Shown piece by piece: positions 43,852-54,291 of a DNA stretch of 64,000 nucleotides (the first letter of the stretch is position 1; each line of letters opens with the position of its first letter). A program made the translations under genes and the position numbers. Under the pieces are notes generated by a model, which searched no databases, was not told the origin of the DNA, and was given only the letters and a program-made list of their open reading frames with translations. The DNA comes from Rubrivivax sp. (lineage in GTDB: Bacteria; Pseudomonadota; Gammaproteobacteria; Burkholderiales; Burkholderiaceae_C): assembly GCA_019635315.1 (NCBI GenBank), contig JAHBZT010000005.1, positions 186,001-250,000 on the forward strand, written 5' to 3'.

Positions 43852-44762
43852 TCGTTCAGCCAGTCGCGCGGGCGCAGGAAGTCGCTGGCCAGCCGCGCCT
43901 CCGGCGTGCCCGGCAGGGGGTGCCAGTCGTAGCGCCACTTCACCAGCGGCGGCATGCTCATCAGGATGCTCTCGGTGCGACCGCCGCCGTGCAGCCCGAA
44001 ATGCGTGCCGCGGTCCCAGACCAGGTTGAATTCCACGTAGCGGCCACGGCGATACGCCTGGAAGTCGCGCTCGCGTTCGCCGTAGGGCAGCGCGCGCCGG
44101 CGCTCGACGATGGGCAGGTACGCGTGCAGGAAGGCGTCGCCGACGGCGCGCATCAGCGCGAAGCCGGTCGCGAAGTCCTGGTCGAAGTCGTCGAAGAAGA
44201 TGCCGCCGATGCCGCGCGGCTCGTTGCGGTGCTTGAGGAAGAAGTACTCGTCGCACCAGGCCTTGAAGCGCGGGTACAGCTCGCTGCCGAAGGGCTTCAG
44301 CGCGTCGGCGCAGGTGCGGTGGAAATGCCGCGCGTCTTCCTCGAAGCCGTAGTACGGCGTCAGGTCCATGCCGCCGCCGAACCAGGTGACGCTGTCGCGG
44401 CCGTCGGGGCGCGCCGCGAGCAGGCGCACGTTCATGTGCACCGTGGGCACGAAGGGGTTGCGCGGGTGCATGACCAGCGACACGCCCAGCGCCTCGAAGG
44501 GCGCGCCGGCGAGTTCGCTGCGGTGCTGCGTGGCCGAGGGCGGCAGTGCGTTGCCGCGCACATGGCTGAAGTTGCAGCCGCCGCGCTCGAGCAGCGCGCC
44601 GTCCTCGACCAGCTGGGTCAGGCCGTCGCCTTCGAGCTTGCCGCCGGGCGGGCGCTGCCAGGCGTCGCGCAGGAAGGTCTTGCCGTCGGCTTCCTGCAGC
44701 GCCTCGACGATGCGGCCCTGCAGGTCCAGCAGGTATTCGCGCACGGCATGGGTGTCGATCAT
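43848..44762 (-). CDS. hemF: Oxygen-dependent coproporphyrinogen III oxidase
   Basis: HemF (304 aa) performs the oxidative decarboxylation of coproporphyrinogen III in haem synthesis, using O2, consistent with an aerobe. Motifs include [76 protein letters not shown] and [34 protein letters not shown]. Length and motifs are standard. It lies behind the acyltransferase gene by 25 bases and is coupled to nadD. Confidence 0.98.
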   Translation of the reverse strand: MIDTHAVREYLLDLQGRIVEALQEADGKTFLRDAWQRPPGGKLEGDGLTQLVEDGALLERGGCNFSHVRGNALPPSATQHRSELAGAPFEALGVSLVMHPRNPFVPTVHMNVRLLAARPDGRDSVTWFGGGMDLTPYYGFEEDARHFHRTCADALKPFGSELYPRFKAWCDEYFFLKHRNEPRGIGGIFFDDFDQDFATGFALMRAVGDAFLHAYLPIVERRRALPYGERERDFQAYRRGRYVEFNLVWDRGTHFGLHGGGRTESILMSMPPLVKWRYDWHPLPGTPEARLASDFLRPRDWLNE

Positions 44763-44787
44763 GGCGGGGGTCCCCTCGGTCAGCAGC

Positions 44788-45414
44788 TCAGGAGGTGAGC
44801 GGGCGCACCGGCGCGGCCAGCGCCGGCCGGCGGCCGCGGCAGCCGGCGAGCCGCCGGGCGAAGACGGCGAAGTCGGCCTGCAGGTCGCCGCTGACGCGCC
44901 AGCAGCTGTCGAAGCCGACCTCACGGCCGCCGAAGTCCAGCACCACCAGCGCCAGCGGCACGCCGGCCTCGTGCGCGACGCGGTAGAAGCCGCTGCGCCA
45001 GCCGGCGGCGCGCGCACGCGTGCCCTCGGGCGCCAGCGCCAGCCACAGGAAGCGGCCTTCGGCGTGCGCCGCGCGCATGGCCTCGATCATCTGGCCGACC
45101 ACGCCCTGCGGCGCGTTGCGCACCACCGGGTGGCCGCCCAGCCAGCGCAGCCAGCGCCCGAAGACCGGCACCCGGAACAGCGCGTCCTTGCCCCACCAGG
45201 TGACCTGGATGCCGACCGCCCACTTGGCCAGCAGCGCCAGCGGGAAGTCCCAGTTGGAGGTGTGCGGGTAGACGGCGATCACGCCCTGCGCCGCCGGCAG
45301 GCCGTCCCACTTCAGCCGCCAGCCCAGCAGGCGCAGCAGCGCCCGCGCCAGCGCGCTGCCGTTCAGCTGCACCGGACGCTCGGTGATCTCGAACGCCGCG
45401 AGGCGCTGGTCCAT
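44788..45414 (-). CDS. 1-acyl-glycerol-3-phosphate acyltransferase family protein
   Basis: The 208-residue protein is a PlsC-like lysophospholipid acyltransferase with the catalytic H-x4-D motif in [40 protein letters not shown] and the [37 protein letters not shown] block that binds the glycerophosphate. It is shorter than PlsC and lacks strong membrane helices at the N terminus. Its start overlaps the purD stop by one base. The acceptor may be lysophosphatidate or another lipid. Confidence 0.9.
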   Translation of the reverse strand: MDQRLAAFEITERPVQLNGSALARALLRLLGWRLKWDGLPAAQGVIAVYPHTSNWDFPLALLAKWAVGIQVTWWGKDALFRVPVFGRWLRWLGGHPVVRNAPQGVVGQMIEAMRAAHAEGRFLWLALAPEGTRARAAGWRSGFYRVAHEAGVPLALVVLDFGGREVGFDSCWRVSGDLQADFAVFARRLAGCRGRRPALAAPVRPLTS

Positions 45415-46694
45415 CAGTGGCGGATCGCCCGGTGGCCGATGTCGTTGCGCCATTGCGCGCCGTCGAAGCGGATCGCGCGCACGGCGTCCAGCGCGCGCAG
45501 CTGCGCCTGGCGCACCGAGTCGCCGAGCGCGGTCACGCACAGCACGCGGCCGCCGCTGGTCAGCAGCCGCCCGTCGGCGAGCGTGGTGCCGGCGTGGAAG
45601 ACCTGCAGCTCGTCGCTGCCCGCGGGCAGGCCTTCGACGACGTCGCCCTTGCGCGGCGCGGCCGGGTAGCCGGCGGCCGCCATCACGACGCCGAGCGCGA
45701 CGCGGCGGTCCCATTGCAGTTCGACCTGGTCCAGCGTGCCGTCGGTGGCATGCATCAGCAGCTCGAAGAGGTCGCTCTTCAGGCGCATCAGCAGCACCTC
45801 GGCCTCGGGATCGCCGAGCCGGCAGTTGAATTCCACCGTGCGCGGCTGGCCCTGGGCGTCGATCATCAGCCCGGCGTACAGGAAGCCGGTGAACGGCATG
45901 CCGTCCTTGGCCATGCCGGCCACCGTGGGCAGCACGATCTCCTGCATCACGCGCGCATGCACGTTGGGCGTGACCACCGGCGCCGGGCTGTAGGCGCCCA
46001 TGCCGCCGGTGTTGGGGCCGGTGTCGCCCTCGCCGATGCGCTTGTGGTCCTGGCTGGTGGCCAGCGCCAGCACGTGGCGGCCGTCGCAGGCGACGATGAA
46101 GCTGGCTTCCTCGCCTTCCAGGAAGTCCTCGATGACGACGCGTGCCTGGCCCTCGACATGCGCCACGCCCAGCGTATTGGCGCCCAGCATGTCGTCGATC
46201 GCGTCGTGCGCTTCCTGCAGCGTCATCGCGACGACCACGCCCTTGCCGGCGGCCAGGCCGTCGGCCTTCACGACGATGGGCGCGCCATGCTTGTCGACAT
46301 GCGCGTGCGCGGCGGCGGCGTCGGTGAAGCTGGCATACAGCGCGGTCGGGATGCCGTGGCGCTGCATGAAGTCCTTCGCGAAGGCCTTGGAGCTCTCCAG
46401 CTGCGCCGCCGCCTTGGTGGGCCCGAAGATGCGCAGCCCGCGCGCGCGGAACAGGTCCACCACGCCGGCAGCCAGCGGGGCCTCGGGGCCGACCACGGTG
46501 AGCGCCACCTTCTCGGCCGCGGCGAAGTCGGCCAGCGCCTGCGGGTCGGTGAGCGGCAGGTTCTTCAGCGCCGGGTCGGTGGCGGTGCCGCCATTGCCGG
46601 GCGCGACGTAGACGGTCTGCACGCGTTCGCTGCGCGCCAGCTTCCAGGCCAGCGCATGTTCGCGGCCGCCGCCGCCGATGACGAGGACCTTCAC
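45414..46694 (-). CDS. purD: Phosphoribosylamine-glycine ligase
   Basis: PurD (426 aa) joins glycine to phosphoribosylamine in purine synthesis. It has the N-terminal VLVIGGGGREHALAWKL, VVGPEAPLAAGVVDLF, the ATP-grasp core VVKADGLAAGKGVVVAMT and EDFLEGEEASFIVACDG, GDTGPNTGGMGAYSPAPVVT and EFNCRLGDPEAEVLLMRL. Standard length. It follows yebC after a 79-base spacer containing the intergenic dyad repeat. Confidence 0.98.
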   Translation of the reverse strand: MKVLVIGGGGREHALAWKLARSERVQTVYVAPGNGGTATDPALKNLPLTDPQALADFAAAEKVALTVVGPEAPLAAGVVDLFRARGLRIFGPTKAAAQLESSKAFAKDFMQRHGIPTALYASFTDAAAAHAHVDKHGAPIVVKADGLAAGKGVVVAMTLQEAHDAIDDMLGANTLGVAHVEGQARVVIEDFLEGEEASFIVACDGRHVLALATSQDHKRIGEGDTGPNTGGMGAYSPAPVVTPNVHARVMQEIVLPTVAGMAKDGMPFTGFLYAGLMIDAQGQPRTVEFNCRLGDPEAEVLLMRLKSDLFELLMHATDGTLDQVELQWDRRVALGVVMAAAGYPAAPRKGDVVEGLPAGSDELQVFHAGTTLADGRLLTSGGRVLCVTALGDSVRQAQLRALDAVRAIRFDGAQWRNDIGHRAIRH

Positions 46695-46773
46695 GGGCCG
46701 GGCCTCCGACGGGCCGCCTCCAGGAGGTCCACGGCCCCCTCGGGGGCTAGCGGGCGCGAGCGGGCTCGGGGGC
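46695..46773 (-). repeat. Intergenic dyad repeat, copy 2
   Basis: This spacer between the yebC stop and the purD start repeats the element at 13445-13517: AGGAGGTCC, a CCCCCTCGGGGG inverted core, then AGCGGGCGCGAGCGGGC, with small differences. Both copies touch the upstream stop codon (TCA on the plus strand). Confidence 0.65.
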
Positions 46774-47499
46774 TCATGCTTCGAGGTCGGCGTTGTGGAA
46801 GACGTCCTGCACGTCGTCCAGGTCTTCCAGCACGTCCAGCAGCTTGCGCATGCGCTCTGCGTCGTCGCCGGCCAGCGCCACGGTGTTCTCGGCGCGCATC
46901 GTGACCTCGGCGACCTCGGGCTTCAGGCCGGCCGCTTCCAGCGCGGCCTTCACGGCCTCGAAGTCGGGCGGCGCGGTGAGCACCTCGATCGAGCCGTCCT
47001 CGCCGGTGATGACGTCCTCGGCGCCGGCCTCCAGCGCCACCTCCATCACCTTGTCCTCCGACGTGCCGGGCGCGAAGACCAGCTGCCCGCAGTGCTTGAA
47101 CTGGAAGGCCACGCTGCCTTCGGTGCCCAGGTTGCCGCCATGCTTGCTGAAGGCGTGGCGCACCTCGGCCACCGTGCGCACGCGGTTGTCGGTCATGCAG
47201 TCGACGATGATGGCCGCGCCGGCTATGCCGTACCCCTCGTAGCGGATCTCCTCGTAGTTCACGCCCTCGAGGTTGCCGGTGGCCTTGTCGATGTTGCGCT
47301 TGACGGTGTCGGCCGGCAGGTTGACGGCCTTGGCCTTCTCGACGGCCAGGCGCAGGCGCGGGTTGGCCGCCGGGTCACCGCCGCCCTGGCGCGCCGCGAC
47401 CATGATCTCGCGGATCACGCGCGTCCAGGCCTTGCCGCGCTTCTCGTCCTGGCGGCCCTTGCGGTGCTGGATGTTGGCCCACTTGGAATGACCGGCCAT
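46774..47499 (-). CDS. yebC: YebC/PmpR family transcription/translation regulator
   Basis: The 241-residue protein starts with [23 protein letters not shown], the family signature, followed by [74 protein letters not shown] and a C-terminal domain ending [11 protein letters not shown]. Members act as transcription regulators or as translation factors that help ribosomes past proline stretches. It is probably the first gene of the block running down to rng. Confidence 0.97.
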   Translation of the reverse strand: MAGHSKWANIQHRKGRQDEKRGKAWTRVIREIMVAARQGGGDPAANPRLRLAVEKAKAVNLPADTVKRNIDKATGNLEGVNYEEIRYEGYGIAGAAIIVDCMTDNRVRTVAEVRHAFSKHGGNLGTEGSVAFQFKHCGQLVFAPGTSEDKVMEVALEAGAEDVITGEDGSIEVLTAPPDFEAVKAALEAAGLKPEVAEVTMRAENTVALAGDDAERMRKLLDVLEDLDDVQDVFHNADLEA

Positions 47500-47634
47500 G
47501 ATGGGTGGAGAGCTGCCGCGGCGCTGCGCTGTTCGGGGACCGCGATTCTATTCGGGCGCCCGCCGCACCGCGCCGGCGCGCCCCTGCCCTAGACTGCGGC
47601 CGCGGCGCGGCGCCGCACCGACGGAGTGCCCACG

Positions 47635-49167
<1,533 letters not shown>

Positions 49168-49191
49168 CGGACACGCGCGCGCCAGCCGGCC

Positions 49192-50979
49192 TCAGCGCCC
49201 GGGGGCGCTGGCCGGCTGGGAGGTGGTCTGGGACGCCGGCTGGGTGGCCGCCTGGGTGGCCGCCTGGGTGGCCGCCTGGGGCGCGGCCCCGGATGCCGCC
49301 GCGGGCGGGGCGGCGGGCACCGCCGTCACCGGCGCCGGCAGCGGCGCCATCACGCGCGCCGCGCTGTCCAGCGTCGGCAGCAGGCGATTCGCGTAGAAGC
49401 TGCTGGGCGAATCCGGCTCCAGCGCGGCGACGGCCAGGTGGGCCAGCGGCTGTGCCAGCGACAGCCACCAGCCGCCGCCCGGCACCACCTCGCGCAGCGC
49501 CTCGGTGCGCACCTGCACCAGCCGTGCGGTCGCCGCCTCGCCGACCGTGCCGCGCACGTCCGGGCGCGCGGCCTCGGTCTGCAGCAGCACGCGCCAGCGC
49601 TCCAGCGGCAATTCGCCGGCCTGCGCCAGCGGCTGCAGCACCAGGCCCAGCTGCTGCAGCCGCCAGACGGCATCCACGGCGTCGGGCGCCAGCCAGTAGC
49701 CGCACGGCCGCGGCCGCGCCAGCAGCGTGCGCAGCTCCAGCGACGAGTTCCACTGCACCTGCAGCGCGCGGTCGGCGCCGGTCTCGGGGTCCAGCATCAG
49801 CAGCTCGCGCCGCGTCGGCGTCGGCGCCGCCATCACGACGACCTCGCCGCGGCAGGCCGCCGCCGCCACGTCGGCGTCGGCCTGCGCGCGCAGCGCCGCC
49901 AGCTCGCCGGCGCGCGCCGCGGCGCTGGCCAGCACGCTGCGCGCCGCGACGACATGGCTGTGCACGCGGCGCTGCAGGTGCAGGCGTCCGATGCCGATGC
50001 CGCGCGTCTCGAGCAGGATGCTGATGGCGTGGCCCAGGCCCAGCACGTTGCGCGCGATGTCCGGCTGCACGCCGCCCATCGAGATGCGCAGGTCGCCCGG
50101 CGTCGTCGGGTTGGTGTGGTACCACTCGACGGTCAGGCCTTCGCGGGCCAGCGCCGCCAGCAGCGGCTGGCGGAACCATTCGTCGCTGGCGCGCTGCAGC
50201 GCCGGCGGCAGGTTGGCCGCGGTGGCGTACTGCAGCAGCAGATCGTGGCGCTGCACGGTGCCGAACTTCTGCAGGTAGCGGCCGATCACCACATGCTCGT
50301 GCGCGTCGACCACCACCAGCGGCCGCAGCGCCGCCACCAGCCCGGCCAGCGCGCGCCCCTCCGGCGTGCGCAGCAGCAGGTGGTCGCGGTTGATGTCCAG
50401 GCCATGCGCGCCGCGGCGCTGGCCGTCCAGCGCACCGTCCGGGTTCAGGCGCGGCAGCACGACGACGTCGATCGCCTCCAGCACCTCCGCGCCCTCGCCG
50501 CGTGCCAGCTGCTGCGCCAGCGCCAGCAGCGCCTCGGCCGGCGCCGGCTCGTCGCCATGCTGCTGGCCGACCAGCAGCACGACCGGGCGGCCGGCACCGC
50601 GGCTGAAATGCAGCGCCTCGATCGCGCGCCCCCAGGCCGAGCGGCCGACGTCCAGCAGCCGCGGCCCGCCGGGCAGCGCGGCCAGCTCGCGCAGCGCGGT
50701 CGCCAGCTCCTGCGGCGTCGTGTAGTCCGCGCGGCCCTCGCGCAGGCCCGGCGTGTCGTAGCGCACCGCGGGCTCGGGAAAACGCGCGGCGACGGCCTCG
50801 GCGTAGGGCAGCGCCGGCCCGGCGGCGACCGGGGCGCCGGCCGTGGCGGTCCCGGCCGCTGCCGCCGACCCCGCGGCGGCCGGCGGCAGCGGCTGCGCCG
50901 GCGCGCCGGACACCAGCAGTGCCAGCAGTGCGGCGATCAGGGGCGCGCGGGCGGCGCGGCGGCGGGCGAGGGGCGGCAT
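49192..50979 (-). CDS. Secreted M14-family zinc carboxypeptidase
   Basis: The 595-residue protein has a signal peptide (APLIAALLALLVSGAPAQP). The M14 catalytic domain (about residues 85-350) has the zinc motif H-x2-E in GQQHGDEPAP, NPDGALDGQRRGAHGLDINRDHLLL, VDAHEHVV with the third zinc ligand and ISILLETRGIGIGRLHLQRRV carrying the catalytic Glu. The C-terminal half is a wide non-catalytic region ending in an A-A-T-Q repeat tail. It probably works in the periplasm or outside the cell on peptides or peptidoglycan stems. It shares a 38-base divergent start region with the DUF1499 gene. Confidence 0.87.
   Translation of the reverse strand: MPPLARRRAARAPLIAALLALLVSGAPAQPLPPAAAGSAAAAGTATAGAPVAAGPALPYAEAVAARFPEPAVRYDTPGLREGRADYTTPQELATALRELAALPGGPRLLDVGRSAWGRAIEALHFSRGAGRPVVLLVGQQHGDEPAPAEALLALAQQLARGEGAEVLEAIDVVVLPRLNPDGALDGQRRGAHGLDINRDHLLLRTPEGRALAGLVAALRPLVVVDAHEHVVIGRYLQKFGTVQRHDLLLQYATAANLPPALQRASDEWFRQPLLAALAREGLTVEWYHTNPTTPGDLRISMGGVQPDIARNVLGLGHAISILLETRGIGIGRLHLQRRVHSHVVAARSVLASAAARAGELAALRAQADADVAAAACRGEVVVMAAPTPTRRELLMLDPETGADRALQVQWNSSLELRTLLARPRPCGYWLAPDAVDAVWRLQQLGLVLQPLAQAGELPLERWRVLLQTEAARPDVRGTVGEAATARLVQVRTEALREVVPGGGWWLSLAQPLAHLAVAALEPDSPSSFYANRLLPTLDSAARVMAPLPAPVTAVPAAPPAAASGAAPQAATQAATQAATQPASQTTSQPASAPGR
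49240..49281 (-). repeat. 12-bp tandem repeat in the carboxypeptidase tail
   Basis: CTGGGTGGCCGC occurs three times in a row (49240-49275) and then partly again. It is in frame and encodes the repeating Ala-Ala-Thr-Gln near the C terminus, so copy-number changes keep the frame. Confidence 0.85.
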
Positions 50980-51017
50980 GGGCCGCGATGTTGCCAGGGT
51001 GCGCACAATGCGCGCCG

Positions 51018-51515
51018 ATGAAGCTGCGCCGCCTGCTGCCCGGGCTGCTGACCGTCGTCCTTCTGTTGCTGGCCGCGCTGCTGCTGGCCGCGCGCGCCGG
51101 CGCCTTCGCCGGCCGGCCGCCGGCCGACGCCGGACTGCACGAAGGCCGGCTGCGACCGCCGTCGCCCACGCCCAACAGCGTGAGCAGCCGCGCCGACGAC
51201 TGGCCGGACCACCCGCAGCGCGCCTACGCGCGCATCGCGCCGCTGCGCGTGGCCGGCGACCCCGCACAGGCGCTGGACCGCCTGGCCGCCGCGATCGAGG
51301 CGATGGACGGGCGCGTCGTCGAGCGCCGCGGCGACAGCCTGCGCGCCGAATTCACGACGCGCTGGCTGCGCTTCGTCGACGACGCCGATTTCGTGCTCGA
51401 CCGCGACCGCGGCGTCATCGACCTGCGTTCGGCATCGCGCCTGGGCCGGCGCGACTTCGGCGCCAATCGCGCGCGCATCGAGGCGCTGCGGGCGCGGCTG
51501 CAAGCCGCGCCCTGA
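51018..51515 (+). CDS. DUF1499 membrane-anchored protein
   Basis: The 165-residue protein has one N-terminal membrane helix (LLPGLLTVVLLLLAALLLAA) and a DUF1499 domain: TPNSVSSRADD, WPDHPQRAYARIAPLRVAGDPAQALDRLAAAIEAMDGRVVERRGDSLRAEFTTRWLRFVDDADFVLD, VIDLRSASRLGRRDFGANRARIEALRARL. The SRLGRRDFGANR motif is characteristic. The function of the family is unknown. The ATG at 51018 is the first one giving the membrane helix at the N terminus. Confidence 0.92.
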   Translation: MKLRRLLPGLLTVVLLLLAALLLAARAGAFAGRPPADAGLHEGRLRPPSPTPNSVSSRADDWPDHPQRAYARIAPLRVAGDPAQALDRLAAAIEAMDGRVVERRGDSLRAEFTTRWLRFVDDADFVLDRDRGVIDLRSASRLGRRDFGANRARIEALRARLQAAP

Positions 51516-51559
51516 GGCGAACGGCACTGGCCGGCCAGGACCTGCTCGGCAACCAGCGC

Positions 51560-52207
51560 TCAGCCGCGCAGCACGGCGTCGCCGACGAAGGGATTCGTGC
51601 GCCGCTCGTGGCCGAAGGTGGACATCGGGCCATGGCCGGGCACGAACTGCATCGCGTCGCCCAGCGGCCAGAGCTGGGTGGTGATCGAGCGCAGCAGCGT
51701 CGCGTGGTCGCCGCGCGGGAAGTCGGTGCGGCCGATCGAGCCCTTGAACAGCACGTCGCCGACGAAGGCCAGGTCGTGGCCGGTGGCGGCGAAGATCACG
51801 TGCCCGGGCGTGTGGCCGGGGCAGTGGCGCACCTGCAGGCGCAAGTCGCCGACCGTGACCTCGTCGCCGCCTTCCAGCCAGCGGTCGGGCGTGAACGGGC
51901 GTGCGCCGGGCACGCCGAACATGCGGCCCTGCATGTCGAGCTGGTCGATCCAGAAGCGGTCCTCGCGCTGGGGGCCCTCGACCGGCACGCCGGTGCGCTC
52001 GGCGAGTTCCGCCACGCCGCCGCAGTGGTCGATGTGGCCGTGCGTGACGAGGATCTTCGCCAGCGTCGCGCCGCGCTGGTCCAGCAGCCGCAGCAGGCGG
52101 TCGACCTCGCCGCCGGGGTCGACGAAGGCGGCGCGCTGCGTCGCCGGGCAGATGATCAGCGAGCAGTTCTGCTGGAAGGGCGTGACGGGGACGACGGCGA
52201 GCTTCAC
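51560..52207 (-). CDS. MBL-fold hydrolase, glyoxalase II-like
   Basis: The 215-residue product has the glyoxalase II-like metal motif THGHIDHCGG (H-x-H-x-D-H), VRHCPGHTPGHVIFA, FVGDVLFKGSIGRTDFPRGD and FVPGHGPMSTFGHE. It belongs to the YcbL-like short group of hydroxyacylglutathione hydrolase relatives. No substrate can be assigned. It is convergent with the DUF1499 gene. Confidence 0.92.
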   Translation of the reverse strand: MKLAVVPVTPFQQNCSLIICPATQRAAFVDPGGEVDRLLRLLDQRGATLAKILVTHGHIDHCGGVAELAERTGVPVEGPQREDRFWIDQLDMQGRMFGVPGARPFTPDRWLEGGDEVTVGDLRLQVRHCPGHTPGHVIFAATGHDLAFVGDVLFKGSIGRTDFPRGDHATLLRSITTQLWPLGDAMQFVPGHGPMSTFGHERRTNPFVGDAVLRG

Positions 52208-52312
52208 GGCGGCGGGGGCGGCGAGCGGGCAGCGCGTTTCGGACGACGCCGCCGCGGGACAGGGCCCGGCGCCCTGCCCGCCGATTGTCCACCGCCCGCC
52301 GCGGCCGGCGGC

Positions 52313-52717
52313 TCAGCTGCCGAGCCAGGCGCTGGCGTGCTGCAGCGTATCGGCGCGGTGCGCGAAGCGCAGCACCTGGCCGGCCTCGTTGAAGTGGAAC
52401 AGGTGGACCTCGTCGACCTCGATCACCTTGCGGCCGGTCTTGCGCACCGTGGCCTCGAAGTCGACGAGTCCGACGACCAGCAGGCCGTCGGCGAGCTGGC
52501 GCTTGGGTTCGAAGCGGTGGAACTCGACGTTGGAGAGCAGCACGTCGAAGAAGCCGGGCACCGCGGCCCGGCCGCGGCGCTGCTGCAGCCAGGGCGCCGG
52601 ATGGGGCGGCTGGCCGTACTCCCATTCCACGTCGTCGGCCAGGCAGGCCAGGATGGCGGGGACGTCGCCGCGTCCGAACGCGGCATAGATGTGGCGGACG
52701 GTCTCCATCGGGCTCAT
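52313..52717 (-). CDS. SnoaL-like (NTF2-fold) protein
   Basis: The 134-residue protein is a SnoaL-like member of the NTF2 fold: VRHIYAAFGRGDVPAILACLADDVEWEYGQ, GRAAVPGFFDVLLSNVEFHRFEPKRQLADGLLVVGLVDFEATVRKTGRK and VHLFHFNEAGQVLRFAHRADT. Such proteins include isomerases and many without known activity. It is divergent from the ECF sigma gene. Confidence 0.88.
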   Translation of the reverse strand: MSPMETVRHIYAAFGRGDVPAILACLADDVEWEYGQPPHPAPWLQQRRGRAAVPGFFDVLLSNVEFHRFEPKRQLADGLLVVGLVDFEATVRKTGRKVIEVDEVHLFHFNEAGQVLRFAHRADTLQHASAWLGS

Positions 52718-53026
52718 GCAGAGGTCTCCTCGGCGTCGGTGGAACGGGCACACAGCGCGGCACCGCCGTTGCGACCGCCGCGGCGCGGCGCGCCGGGTCG
52801 CGCTGTGCAGGGGCATACGGCGCCGGCCCGCGCCTGGATGCAGCACGGCGCCGGCCGCGCCGCGGTGGCGGCGGGCCGATGCCCCGGGCGCCAGCGGGGT
52901 GGGGTGCATCCACCGCGGGCTGCGCCGCGCACACCCGCCATGAGCCGCCCGTCCCCCGCGCACCCTGTTCCGGCACGCGCCGCTCTGCTAACGTGGCGCC
53001 GACTGCCCCCGCCGCGCCTTCACGCC
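52718..53026. other. Divergent intergenic region upstream of ECF sigma gene
   Basis: This 309-base gap separates the SnoaL-like gene and the ECF sigma gene. A weak candidate for an auto-regulated ECF promoter is GTTCCG (52967-52972), 16 bases, then TAACGT (52989-52994), 33 bases before the sigma gene. The remainder is GC-rich with no gene recognised. Confidence 0.3.
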
Positions 53027-53647
53027 ATGTGCCCCACGGCCACCCGCCATCGCGCTGCCCGCGGCATGCCGGGCGCGGACCTGGCCGAACGCGACCAGCG
53101 GCTGGCGGCGCTGCTGGCGGCCGCCGCGCGCGGCGACACGACCGCCTTCGAGGCCTTCTACGACGCCACCTATGCCTATGCGCGCACGGTGGCGCGTCGC
53201 GTGCTGGCCGGCGGAGACACCGACGACCTGCTCGCCGACGCCTACTTCGAGGCCTGGCGCAAGGCCGCCAGCTTCGACGCCGCGCGCGGCAGCGCGGTGA
53301 CCTGGCTGCTGACGGTGGTGCGCAGCCGCGCACTGGACCTGCTGCGCCAGCGCGCCAGCCACCCCAGCGTTGGCGGCCAGGACGCCGGCGACGACGAGGC
53401 CGCTGCCGGCGCCGCTGCCGGCGCCGACAGCGACCCCGGCGAACGGCTGTGGCGGCACGAGGCCGGCACGCGGCTGCATGCCGCGGTGCAGGCGCTGTCG
53501 CCGCCCGAACGCTGGGCGCTGGGCCTGGCCTACTGGCGCGAGCTGAGCCACGCCGAGATCGCCGCGGCCACCGGCTGGCCGCTGGGCACCGTGAAGTCCC
53601 ACCTGCTGCGCGCGCAGCACAAGCTGCGCGAGGCGCTGTCGAGATGA
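53027..53647 (+). CDS. ECF-family RNA polymerase sigma factor
   Basis: The 206-residue protein has sigma region 2 (FYDATYAYARTVARRVLAGGDTDDLLADAYFEAWRKAASFDAARGSAVTWLLTVVRSRALDLLRQR), an alanine/aspartate-rich linker, and region 4 (LSPPERWALGLAYWRELSHAEIAAATGWPLGTVKSHLLRAQHKLREAL). It overlaps by four bases with a cupin-type anti-sigma gene. It would belong to the ECF group controlled by ChrR-like zinc anti-sigma factors, often linked to singlet oxygen or peroxide stress. An internal ATG at 53066 is an alternative start. Confidence 0.93.
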   Translation: MCPTATRHRAARGMPGADLAERDQRLAALLAAAARGDTTAFEAFYDATYAYARTVARRVLAGGDTDDLLADAYFEAWRKAASFDAARGSAVTWLLTVVRSRALDLLRQRASHPSVGGQDAGDDEAAAGAAAGADSDPGERLWRHEAGTRLHAAVQALSPPERWALGLAYWRELSHAEIAAATGWPLGTVKSHLLRAQHKLREALSR

Positions 53648-54138
53648 AGAAGTCCCCCCCGTCCGCTGCCGGCGCCGCGCTCGACGCCGCGCTCGACGCC
53701 GACCTGGTCGTCGAACTCGATGCGCTGCGCGAGCCGGCCGCCGAAGCCACGATCGCACGCGAGCGCGACCGCGTGCGCCACCGGCTGCTGCAGCGCATCG
53801 CCGCCGACAGCACCGAGCGCCACCTCACGCTGCCGGCCGCCGGCGCCGGCTGGCAGCCCTTCGGCGCGGGCCTCGCGATCAAGGTGCTGCACGAGGCCGG
53901 CGGCGTGATGTCCTACCTGCTGCGCCTGGATGCCGGCGCCGCGCTGCCGCCGCACCGCCATCCGGTGGACGAGGAATGCGTGGTGCTCGAAGGCGAGGTC
54001 TGCATCGGCGCGCTGCGCATCGGCCCCGGCGGCTACCACCTCGGGCGCCGGGACGTGCTGCACGACCGCCTGCACAGCCCGGGCGGTGCGCTGATCTTCC
54101 TGCGCGGCGCGGTGCCCGAGGCGGCGCAGCTGGTCTGA
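53644..54138 (+). CDS. ChrR-like cupin anti-sigma factor
   Basis: The 164-residue protein has an acidic and helical N terminus that would bind the sigma factor and a C-terminal cupin domain (PHRHPVDEECVVLEGEVCIGALRIGPGGYHLGRRDVLHDRLHSPGGALIFLRGA) with the metal-binding pattern H-x-H-x4-E. I do not see the N-terminal HHxxD-type zinc motif of classical ChrR, so the zinc-dependent inhibition may differ. Translational overlap with the sigma gene supports a regulatory pair. Confidence 0.83.
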   Translation: MKKSPPSAAGAALDAALDADLVVELDALREPAAEATIARERDRVRHRLLQRIAADSTERHLTLPAAGAGWQPFGAGLAIKVLHEAGGVMSYLLRLDAGAALPPHRHPVDEECVVLEGEVCIGALRIGPGGYHLGRRDVLHDRLHSPGGALIFLRGAVPEAAQLV

Positions 54139-54291
54139 AAGCGGCCACCGGCGCGCGGCCCGCGCGCTCGACACGATGGCGGCGAAGGGCCGCCCCCCTT
54201 CGGCGCCGTCCCGGCGACGCTTCGCGCCGCCCGGCGACGCCCCGTCGCCACGGGCTGCCACCGGCGCTGCCGGATGCGGCATGCTCGCGGC

